From positions 1-5,384 of the forward strand of contig CAJOED010000103.1 of NCBI GenBank assembly GCA_905233335.1: 5,384 nt of DNA, written 5' to 3'. Below are positions 1-4,105 of the stretch, one piece after another. Both the position numbers and the translations under genes were made by a program. This DNA is from an uncultured Synergistales bacterium. GTDB taxonomy: Bacteria; Synergistota; Synergistia; Synergistales; Aminobacteriaceae. The notes beneath the pieces are model-generated. The model was not told where the DNA came from, searched no databases, and was given only the letters and a program-made list of their open reading frames with translations. Every line of letters starts with the position of its first letter. The first letter of the stretch is position 1.

Positions 1-78
1 GTTATCGTGTTCGTGATCTCATTCGCAATATCCGCCGTACTGAATCACATTCCGGTACTCAAGAAATATATTGTGTAA
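1..78 (+). CDS. C-terminal end of an integral membrane protein (partial)
   Basis: The window opens inside a reading frame that gives 25 residues before a TAA stop. The first half is hydrophobic (starting VIVFVISFAISAVL) and looks like the last transmembrane helix. It is followed by a short polar end, NHIPVLKKYIV. A final helix followed by an 'IPxLKK' tail is reminiscent of acyltransferase-3 (OafA/WecH-like) membrane proteins, but 25 residues cannot establish the family. It is clearly not the end of elongation factor Tu, which is a common upstream neighbour of rpmG/secE clusters. The stop overlaps the likely -35 region of the next promoter, so this gene probably belongs to a separate transcription unit. 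The reading frame is well supported; the function is not. Confidence 0.6.
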   Translation, partial: VIVFVISFAISAVLNHIPVLKKYIV

Positions 79-103
79 CAAAAAATTCCGACTGTGCTAA
101 AAT
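75..103 (+). promoter_or_regulatory. Probable sigma-70-type promoter for rpmG
   Basis: GTAACA (75-80, four of six matches to TTGACA) lies 17 bp before TAAAAT (98-103, five of six matches to TATAAT). A TG dinucleotide at 95-96 gives an extended -10 (TGcTAAAAT). Transcription would start near 110, about 35 nt before the chosen rpmG start. The -35 box overlaps the stop codon of the preceding gene. This is judged from consensus match only. Confidence 0.5.
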
Positions 104-145
104 ATTTCCCGTTTTTCATAATCACAGCGAAAGGAAAAAATGAAC

Positions 146-295
146 ATGGCAGATATTATCGGGCTTACATGTACACAGTGCAAACGACGCAACTACACCA
201 CGACGGTCAACAAGAAGAAGGCCAAGAAGAAACTCGAACTGAAGAAATACTGCAAGTGGTGCAACGCTTCAGTTCTGCACAAAGAATCAAAGTAG
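146..295 (+). CDS. rpmG: 50S ribosomal protein L33, zinc-binding form
   Basis: This 49-residue basic protein of the large subunit is too short for most ORF callers. It has the L33 pattern: MADIIGLTCTQCKRRNYTT at the N terminus, a lysine-rich middle, then LELKKYCKWC and a final HKESK. Two CxxC pairs, C9/C12 and C36/C39, form the zinc knuckle of the 'C+' type, as opposed to the cysteine-free paralogues used in zinc starvation. An in-frame ATG six bases upstream (140) would add Met-Asn. I chose 146 because the product then has the usual 49 residues and begins MAD, and because the AAGGAA at 131-136 is 9 nt from 146 but only 3 nt from 140. It lies upstream of tRNA-Trp and secE, a common bacterial arrangement. 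Confidence 0.95.
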   Translation: MADIIGLTCTQCKRRNYTTTVNKKKAKKKLELKKYCKWCNASVLHKESK

Positions 296-298
296 CGT

Positions 299-327
299 TT
301 GCCAAAGTATAAAACCTGTTGTAGAAT
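299..327 (+). promoter_or_regulatory. Probable promoter for tRNA-Trp and the secE-nusG-rplKA genes
   Basis: TTGCCA (299-304, five of six to TTGACA) and TAGAAT (322-327, five of six to TATAAT) are separated by exactly 17 bp. This is the best sigma-70-type match I found in the window. The predicted start, near 334, is some 14 nt before the mature 5' end of tRNA-Trp, leaving a short leader for RNase P to remove. I see no terminator between the tRNA and secE, so the tRNA and the protein genes probably share this transcript. Confidence 0.65.
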
Positions 328-347
328 TTAGAATGTAATTTTTACGC

Positions 348-423
348 AGGTCCGTGGCTCAATTGGCAGAGCACTGGTCTCCAAAACCGGGGGCTGCAGG
401 TTCGAGTCCTGCCGGGCCTGCCA
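348..423 (+). tRNA. trnW: tRNA-Trp (anticodon CCA)
   Basis: A 76-nt cloverleaf can be folded by hand. The acceptor stem is AGGTCCG with CGGGCCT, including one G-U pair. The D arm is GCTC...GAGC. The anticodon stem is CTGGT (374-378) with ACCGG (386-390) around the loop CTCCAAA, giving anticodon CCA at 381-383. The T arm is GCAGG-TTCGAGT-CCTGC. The discriminator base is G and the terminal CCA (421-423) is encoded. The anticodon region closely resembles E. coli tRNA-Trp as I remember it. tRNA-Trp directly before secE is a recurring arrangement in bacteria. Processing of the 3' end would separate it from the secE message. Confidence 0.97.
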
Positions 424-451
424 TTTCTTTTATGAGGACAAGACAAAGCAA

Positions 452-667
452 ATGGCAAAAGCAACCACAGAGAAACCAACAAAAATGTCTTCGCTGATGA
501 CCTTCATACGTGAAGCAAAAGCCGAACTCAAAAAAGTTACTTGGCCGACGCGGAGGCAGATATGGTACTGGACACTTATCGTGATAGTCTTTACGCTTTG
601 TGTCTCGCTGTACTTGGGACTGATAGATTTCCTGCTTGCGTGGCTGTTCCGGGTGCTTCTTGGTTAG
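452..667 (+). CDS. secE: Preprotein translocase subunit SecE
   Basis: SecE is the small clamp-like subunit that holds the two halves of the SecY channel together in the SecYEG translocon of the cytoplasmic membrane. The 71-residue length is typical of the single-span form found in most bacteria outside the gamma-proteobacteria. Residues 17-34 form the conserved amphipathic cytoplasmic helix with the family signature ELKKVTWPTR (25-34). Residues 40-64 are the transmembrane helix, followed by a short hydrophobic C terminus. The likely Shine-Dalgarno GAGGA (434-438) is 13 nt from the ATG, which is long. An internal ATG at codon 12 has no ribosome binding site, and using it would only trim the variable N-terminal tail. 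nusG follows after 9 bp, so the two are probably translationally coupled. Confidence 0.96.
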   Translation: MAKATTEKPTKMSSLMTFIREAKAELKKVTWPTRRQIWYWTLIVIVFTLCVSLYLGLIDFLLAWLFRVLLG

Positions 668-676
668 AGAATAACA

Positions 677-1213
677 ATGCCGGGCGATCGTAAGTGGTAC
701 GTCGTGCAGACGTATGCGAGCTACGAAAAAAGAGTAGAGGCGGATTTACGTCAGAGGATAGCCGCAATGAACATGCAGGACAAAATCTTCAATGTTCTTG
801 TGCCGACTGAAACCCGCGTGGTCATCAAGGACGGAAAAAGCAAGGAAGTTACGCGCAAACTTTATCCGAGCTACGTAATGGTAGAGATGATTCTCGACGA
901 GCAGTCATGGTATGCTGTCAGGCACACGCCGGGCGTTACGGGCTTCATCGGGGCAGGAACTCACCCCGTACCGTTGTCGCAGGAAGAAGTCGACAGGATA
1001 CTTACAGGCATGAAGAAGAGCGGTGAAAATCCCAGAGTAGAATTTGAGTTGAAGCCCGGAGACACTGTGCGGGTAATCGCTGAAGGTGAAATGAAAGGTT
1101 TTACGGGGCCGGTCGTGGAAATTAATGCGAGGAAAGGCCGCGTGAAGTTCAAGAGCGATGTTCTCGGCGGTGCAGTACTTGAGACGGACTACAAGGCTCT
1201 GGAGAAGATCTAG
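677..1213 (+). CDS. nusG: Transcription termination/antitermination factor NusG
   Basis: NusG binds the clamp of elongating RNA polymerase, suppresses or modulates pausing, and links transcription to Rho or to the ribosome. The 178-residue product has the two expected domains. The NGN domain (about 6-110) starts with KWYVVQTYASYEKRVEADL and carries the RNA-polymerase-contacting segments LYPSYVMVEM (62-71) and VRHTPGVTGFIG (81-92). The KOW domain (about 125-178) contains KPGDTVRVIAEGEMKGFTGP. The end of the KOW domain (FKSDVLGGAVLETDYKALEKI region) differs from the usual 'MFGRxTPVELxFxQVEK' form but keeps the alternating strand pattern. The ribosome binding site is poor (AGAGA at 666-670, overlapping the secE stop), which fits coupling to secE translation. 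NusG next to secE is a near-universal bacterial pairing. Confidence 0.97.
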   Translation: MPGDRKWYVVQTYASYEKRVEADLRQRIAAMNMQDKIFNVLVPTETRVVIKDGKSKEVTRKLYPSYVMVEMILDEQSWYAVRHTPGVTGFIGAGTHPVPLSQEEVDRILTGMKKSGENPRVEFELKPGDTVRVIAEGEMKGFTGPVVEINARKGRVKFKSDVLGGAVLETDYKALEKI

Positions 1214-1251
1214 GGCAGTAGCAGTAGATACAGAAAGGAAAAATTTTTATC

Positions 1252-1677
1252 ATGGCTAAGAAAGTAGTAGGGCAGGTAAAGTTACAGCTGCCAGCCGGAA
1301 AAGCAACACCAGCACCCCCTGTAGGGCCTGCGCTGGGACAGCACGGAGTGAACATCATGGAGTTCTGCAAGCAGTTCAACGCAAAGACGCAGGATCAGGC
1401 AGGGTTAATCATTCCGGCAGTCATAACGGTATATGCTGACAGGAGTTTTACGTTTGAGCTGAAGACACCTCCGGCGGCAGTATTGCTGAAAAAGGCCGTT
1501 GGTATCGAGTCAGGTTCAGGAGTGCCGAACAAGACCAAAGTCGGGAAAATCGCGCGCGCAAAAGTGAAAGAGATTGCCGAACTCAAGATGAAGGATCTCA
1601 ACGCGAACGATGTAGAAGCGGCTATGAGAATGATTGAGGGCACAGCCAGGTCGATGGGACTCGACGTAACAGACTAG
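1252..1677 (+). CDS. rplK: 50S ribosomal protein L11
   Basis: L11 forms the base of the factor-binding stalk with 23S rRNA helices 43-44 (the GTPase-associated centre). It contacts elongation factors and is needed for RelA/stringent signalling. The 141-residue length is standard. The N-terminal domain (about 1-70) has the proline-rich loop with P20, P22, P23 and P26 (KATPAPPVGPALGQHGVNIM), the region involved in thiopeptide sensitivity. The C-terminal rRNA-binding domain (about 75-141) contains KTPPAAVLLKKA and the flexible glycine-rich SGSGVPNKTKVGKI loop, and ends with the usual RSMGLDV. AAAGGAA (1234-1240) is the ribosome binding site, with an 11-nt AT-rich spacer. It forms a pair with rplA 53 bp downstream. 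Confidence 0.98.
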   Translation: MAKKVVGQVKLQLPAGKATPAPPVGPALGQHGVNIMEFCKQFNAKTQDQAGLIIPAVITVYADRSFTFELKTPPAAVLLKKAVGIESGSGVPNKTKVGKIARAKVKEIAELKMKDLNANDVEAAMRMIEGTARSMGLDVTD

Positions 1678-1683
1678 CTCATT

Positions 1684-1724
1684 GAGTGGAAGAGTAAAAC
1701 ATACTCGCTAACTACCACAGGAGG
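1684..1724 (+). promoter_or_regulatory. Probable L1-binding autoregulatory hairpin before rplA
   Basis: Two short helices with an asymmetric internal loop can be drawn. GTGG (1686-1689) pairs with CCAC (1715-1718), and GAGTA (1692-1696) pairs with TACTC (1702-1706) around an AAACA loop. The internal loop is AA on the 5' side and GCTAACTA on the 3' side. The rRNA target of L1 on 23S helix 77 has, as I remember it, GTGG facing CCAC with an A-rich strand immediately 5' of CCAC. The leader's CTAACTACCAC resembles it. The 3' arm abuts the rplA Shine-Dalgarno AGGAGG (1719-1724), so L1 bound here would block initiation. L1 autoregulation through mRNA mimics is established; its operation at this site is inference. 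Confidence 0.6.
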
Positions 1725-1730
1725 AAAATT

Positions 1731-2435
1731 ATGAAGAGAAGCAAGAGATACAGAGAAGCCGCCGCCAAGATAGAAGCCGGAAAATTATACGGACTTCGTG
1801 AGGCTGTAGACTTATTCAAGCAGGTAGCAACGGCCAAGTTCAACGAGAGCATAGAAGTTCACGTTCGCTTAGGGATTGACCCCAGGCACGCCGACCAGCA
1901 GGTCAGGAGCACAGTATCACTTCCGCACGGGACAGGCGTAACGAAAAGAGTTCTCGTGATTACGCAGGGCGAAAAGGTCAAGGAAGCACAGGATGCCGGA
2001 GCTGATATCGTCGGCGGTGAAGACATCGTACAGCAGATACAGGGCGGCTTCATGGACTTTGACGCGGTAATAGCTACACCTGACATGATGAAGTCGGTCG
2101 GTCGTCTCGGAAAAGTTTTAGGCCCTCGCGGACTGATGCCAAGCGCAAAAACCGGCACAGTAACATTCGAGCTTGCGAGCGCGATACAGGAGATTAAGGC
2201 CGGTCGTGTTGAGTTCCGTGCAGACAAGGCAGGAATTACGCACAATGCGGCGGGTCGTCGTGATTTCTCCGCTGATGACCTCTACGATAACGTGAAGGCG
2301 TTGCTTCAGGCAATATACAGGGCGCGTCCGGCTTCCGTGAAAGGTACTTACGTCAAGAGCATAGCCATAGCTCCGACAATGGGACCCGGAATTGCTGTAG
2401 ATACTGCGGCGGCACAAAAAGAATTAGCAGTGTAA
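1731..2435 (+). CDS. rplA: 50S ribosomal protein L1
   Basis: L1 binds helices 76-78 of 23S rRNA, forms the mobile L1 stalk that guides deacylated tRNA out of the E site, and represses translation of its own message. The 234-residue length is normal. Domain I is formed by the two ends (about 1-67 and 160-234), with domain II (about 68-160) inserted between them. The family signature runs through IATPDMMKSVGRLGKVLGP (114-132) and RGLMPSAKTGTV (133-144). The C-terminal part has the usual KGTYVKSIAIAPTMGPGI. The start is fixed by a strong AGGAGG (1719-1724) with a 6-nt spacer. It follows rplK as in most bacteria, with a likely L1 operator in the gap. Confidence 0.98.
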   Translation: MKRSKRYREAAAKIEAGKLYGLREAVDLFKQVATAKFNESIEVHVRLGIDPRHADQQVRSTVSLPHGTGVTKRVLVITQGEKVKEAQDAGADIVGGEDIVQQIQGGFMDFDAVIATPDMMKSVGRLGKVLGPRGLMPSAKTGTVTFELASAIQEIKAGRVEFRADKAGITHNAAGRRDFSADDLYDNVKALLQAIYRARPASVKGTYVKSIAIAPTMGPGIAVDTAAAQKELAV

Positions 2436-2453
2436 AAATTTTTCGTTGATATA

Positions 2454-2564
2454 TTTCCTAAGACAGCAGGTGCGATAGTGCTTAATATTCCTGCTCAGGA
2501 GAAGTAGTTTTTTGTGAGAATAATGCTCCTCCTGTTATGCGCAAAATTTCAGGAGGGGTTTTTG
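2454..2564 (+). ncRNA. L10 leader (ribosomal protein leader of rplJ-rplL)
   Basis: The sequence has the hallmarks of the L10 leader family of low-GC Gram-positives and relatives. The upper helix pairs AGCAGG (2465-2470) with CCTGCT (2490-2495). The lower helix pairs TTTCCT (2454-2459) with AGGAGA (2497-2502). Between them is a lopsided loop, AAGAC (2460-2464) against one C (2496), of kink-turn character. The AGACAGCAGG and GTGCTTAA stretches echo the L10-binding segment of 23S rRNA (E. coli, from memory: AGACAGCCAGG...GGCTTAGAAGC). An intrinsic terminator follows. CAGGAG (2496-2501) can pair with CTCCTG (2529-2534), the 5' arm of that terminator, giving an antiterminator. Model (inferred): L10 or L10-L12 binding stabilises the upstream stem, frees the terminator and stops transcription into rplJL. 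Confidence 0.85.
2526..2563 (+). terminator. Attenuator terminator at the end of the L10 leader
   Basis: CTCCTCCTG (2526-2534) pairs over nine positions, one of them T-G, with CAGGAGGGG (2550-2558). The 15-nt loop itself contains the palindrome TGCGCA. A T-rich tail (TTTTTGTTTG from 2559) follows directly. The rplJ Shine-Dalgarno begins only 12 nt after the tail starts to break up, so this is an attenuator in front of rplJ and not the end of the operon. Confidence 0.85.
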
Positions 2565-2576
2565 TTTGTTACGTGA
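2565..2576 (+). repeat. 12-nt direct repeat, copy 1 (after L10 attenuator)
   Basis: TTTGTTACGTGA occurs here and again at 3600-3611. In both places it starts in the T-tract of an intrinsic terminator and ends just before a GGAGG ribosome binding site. The function is unknown. Confidence 0.45.
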
Positions 2577-2594
2577 GGAGGTGAAAAAATAACA

Positions 2595-3134
2595 ATGCCG
2601 GCAAAAATAAAGTATGGACTCGTTGACGGACTGAAAGAAAAACTCGGCAGGACTAAGGCTGTTTTCGTGGGTGAATATCGCGGAATGACCGTCGCACAGA
2701 GTACAGCACTTCGGCACAAAGTCAGGGAAGCGGGCGGAGAACTGAAAGTTGCGAAAAATACGCTGTTCAAGATAGCAATGAAGGAAGCAGGACTTGAGGC
2801 ACTCCCCGACAACATGATGAAAGGCCCGAACATTTTCGCGCTGTGCTATGATGACCCCGTGAACGTCGCAAAAGTCCTCAAGGAATACGCAAACGACAAG
2901 ACCCAGAAAGCGTTTATCCTGAAGGGCGGACTGCTCGAACGTCAGCAGCTGGATCTTGCGCAGTTGATGGCACTTGCGGATCTCCCGTCAAAAGATGTCA
3001 TGCGCGGTCAGGTCGTCAGGACAATTGCGGCTCCGTTATCGGGACTGGTCAATGTTCTTGCGGGAACAATGCGGAATTTCGTTACATGCCTTGCCCAAAT
3101 CCGCGACAAAAAAGAAGAGGGCACAGCAGCATAA
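2595..3134 (+). CDS. rplJ: 50S ribosomal protein L10
   Basis: L10 anchors the L7/L12 dimers to the 23S rRNA stalk base, and as the L10-L12 complex it controls its own mRNA. The 179-residue product has the expected N-terminal globular rRNA-binding domain (about 1-135), with the motifs VGEYRGMTV (25-33), KVAKNTLFKIA (51-61) and FILKGGLLE (107-115). A C-terminal helix (about 145-175; PLSGLVNVLAG onward) carries the L12 dimer-binding sites. The start is MPAK, the usual L10 beginning. A near-perfect Shine-Dalgarno, AGGAGGTGA (2576-2584), lies 10 nt upstream, a slightly long spacing. The GTG inside it opens a frame that stops at once, so ATG 2595 is the only reasonable start. It is preceded by the L10 leader and followed by rplL. 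Confidence 0.98.
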   Translation: MPAKIKYGLVDGLKEKLGRTKAVFVGEYRGMTVAQSTALRHKVREAGGELKVAKNTLFKIAMKEAGLEALPDNMMKGPNIFALCYDDPVNVAKVLKEYANDKTQKAFILKGGLLERQQLDLAQLMALADLPSKDVMRGQVVRTIAAPLSGLVNVLAGTMRNFVTCLAQIRDKKEEGTAA

Positions 3135-3182
3135 AAATTATTATTATCATCAACAACAACAAAATGGAGGAAAATTATTATC
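3130..3182 (+). promoter_or_regulatory. Unstructured translation initiation region of rplL
   Basis: The rplJ-rplL gap contains no G from 3130 to 3165. It consists of ATT repeats running into four CAA repeats (3151-3162). It is followed by GGAGG (3166-3170) and a 12-nt AT-rich spacer to the rplL ATG. With no G and few possible pairs, the RNA should be single-stranded, which would favour ribosome loading. L7/L12 is needed in several copies per ribosome against one L10, so a strong separate initiation site makes sense. The lack of structure is read directly from the bases; the enhancer role is inference. Confidence 0.5.
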
Positions 3183-3560
3183 ATGACAAAAGAAGAAATT
3201 ATCCAGGCTATTGAAACAATGTCAGTTCTTGAACTCTCGGAACTCGTGAAGGCACTTGAGGACAAATTCGGCGTATCGGCTTCAGCGGCTCCCGTGATGA
3301 TGGCGGCTATGCCCGGTGCTGGTGCGGCGGCGGCTCCTGTAGAGGAGAAGACAGAGTTCGATGTCGTCTACAAAGGCCCCGGAGCGAACAAAATTGCAGT
3401 CATCAAGGCAGTACGTGAGATTACTTCACTCGGCCTGAAGGAAGCAAAAGAACTTGTCGACAACCCGCCGAAGAACATCAAAGAGGGCGTGTCAAAGGAA
3501 GAGGCTGAAGAACTCAAGAAGAAGCTCACAGAAGCAGGAGCAGACGTAGAAGTCAAGTAG
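3183..3560 (+). CDS. rplL: 50S ribosomal protein L7/L12
   Basis: This acidic, multi-copy stalk protein recruits translational GTPases to the ribosome and stimulates their activity. Its 125 residues fit the family. The N-terminal dimerisation and L10-binding domain (1-32) contains MSVLELSELVKALEDKFGV. A flexible hinge rich in Ala, Pro, Met and Gly (about 33-53) follows. The C-terminal factor-binding domain (about 56-125) carries the signature NKIAVIKAVREITSLGLKEA (69-88), then KELVDNPPKNIKEGV, and ends in GADVEVK. An intrinsic terminator follows the stop codon within 15 nt. In most bacteria rpoB comes next; here it does not. Confidence 0.98.
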   Translation: MTKEEIIQAIETMSVLELSELVKALEDKFGVSASAAPVMMAAMPGAGAAAAPVEEKTEFDVVYKGPGANKIAVIKAVREITSLGLKEAKELVDNPPKNIKEGVSKEEAEELKKKLTEAGADVEVK

Positions 3561-3574
3561 TTATGCGAAAATTG

Positions 3575-3602
3575 GAGGCTCAAGCACAACGGGCCTCTTT
3601 TT
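3575..3602 (+). terminator. Intrinsic terminator after rplL
   Basis: GAGGCTC (3575-3581) pairs with GGGCCTC (3591-3597) over seven positions, including one T-G pair, around a 9-nt A-rich loop. A run of five T (3598-3602) follows. It begins 14 nt after the rplL stop and marks the end of the ribosomal protein unit. It may also attenuate the next gene, which starts only 25 nt later with no room for its own promoter. Confidence 0.8.
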
Positions 3603-3611
3603 GTTACGTGA
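3600..3611 (+). repeat. 12-nt direct repeat, copy 2 (after rplL terminator)
   Basis: This is identical to 2565-2576 (TTTGTTACGTGA) and has the same position between a terminator T-tract and a GGAGG site. See copy 1. Confidence 0.45.
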
Positions 3612-3626
3612 ACGGAGGTTATGACA

Positions 3627-3995
3627 ATGAGCGATAAGAAAACAGCAAAAACCCCGGACAAGAAGAAGCAGATTATCATCGGCGTAATAGCAGTAATATT
3701 ATTGCTGAATATTATGTGGACGGTAATGCAGAATAAGTTTACCCCGAAACTTGACGAGGTAAAAGCGGGAATGGCGGCACTCGAACAGCGTATCGCCAAG
3801 CTCGAACAGGGAGGAATGCCTGATGTCGCAGAACTGAAATCTGATTTTGCGGCGTTGAAGGAAATATCAGCGGCATTCACGAAACAGCTCGATAATGCGG
3901 TGAAGGCGGAAGAAGAACAGCTTGCATCACTTGAGGCCCAGACGGAAGCACAGAAAGCCCGCGTTGAGGCACTGAAGAAGTTATCGGCTGAATAA
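3627..3995 (+). CDS. Small single-pass membrane protein with a coiled-coil domain, unknown function
   Basis: I do not recognise this 122-residue protein. Residues 1-14 are Lys-rich (six of 14) and should remain in the cytoplasm. Residues 15-34 (QIIIGVIAVILLLNIMWTVM) form one clear transmembrane helix. Most of the remainder, about 41-122, is rich in Ala, Glu, Lys, Leu and Gln with heptad-like spacing. It falls into two helical stretches, about 41-61 and 67-120, split by a GGMPD turn (62-66), so a coiled coil exposed outside the membrane is likely. An ATG at 3621 is in frame, but GGAGG (3614-3618) is only 2 nt from it and 8 nt from ATG 3627, so I chose the latter. The gene sits between two terminators and has no evident promoter, so expression may depend on readthrough from rplJL. 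It could be a spacer or scaffold protein of the envelope, but nothing shows this. Confidence 0.8.
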   Translation: MSDKKTAKTPDKKKQIIIGVIAVILLLNIMWTVMQNKFTPKLDEVKAGMAALEQRIAKLEQGGMPDVAELKSDFAALKEISAAFTKQLDNAVKAEEEQLASLEAQTEAQKARVEALKKLSAE

Positions 3996-4043
3996 CACAC
4001 GACAACACACAAATACATCTGTAACACCTCCTAAATTATGAAG

Positions 4044-4077
4044 AAGCCCCGACTGTACGCAAAGCCGGGGTTTTCTT
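4044..4077 (+). terminator. Intrinsic terminator between the coiled-coil and zinc-ribbon genes
   Basis: AAGCCCCG (4044-4051) pairs with CGGGGTTT (4066-4073), including one G-T pair, around a 14-nt loop. The 3' side runs into TTTTCTT (4071-4077). The GC-rich core of five pairs and the T-tract support a real terminator. The next start codon, ATG 4106, is under 30 nt away. Confidence 0.75.
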
Positions 4078-4105
4078 GCAGCAGGGGAAAGGGGGAAATA
4101 TTATC

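Noticed and set aside
94..312. A 72-codon plus-strand frame beginning before rpmG.
   Set aside because: It overlaps the unmistakable L33 gene in another frame, starts inside the rpmG promoter's -10 region and has no protein-like features.
2447..2455. An extended -10-like TGATATATT just after rplA that might start a separate rplJ transcript.
   Set aside because: No acceptable -35 lies 16-18 bp upstream, and a start about 7 nt later would remove the 5' strand of the L10 leader's lower stem. A promoter further upstream, or readthrough from rplA, is more consistent.
3621..3626. ATG 3621 as the start of the coiled-coil gene.
   Set aside because: It is only 2 nt from the GGAGG site. ATG 3627, 8 nt away, is far better placed, and nothing is lost from the protein except Met-Thr.
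3368..4027. A long minus-strand open frame (219 codons) across the coiled-coil gene and the end of rplL. A start at 4018 would have a perfect AGGAGG (4032 to 4027) at 8 nt.
   Set aside because: The product is Ser/Phe/Ala-rich low-complexity sequence, as expected from the reverse of Glu/Lys/Ala/Leu-rich helices. It runs antisense through the certain rplL gene and across a terminator. One hexamer match per strand is expected by chance in a window of this size.
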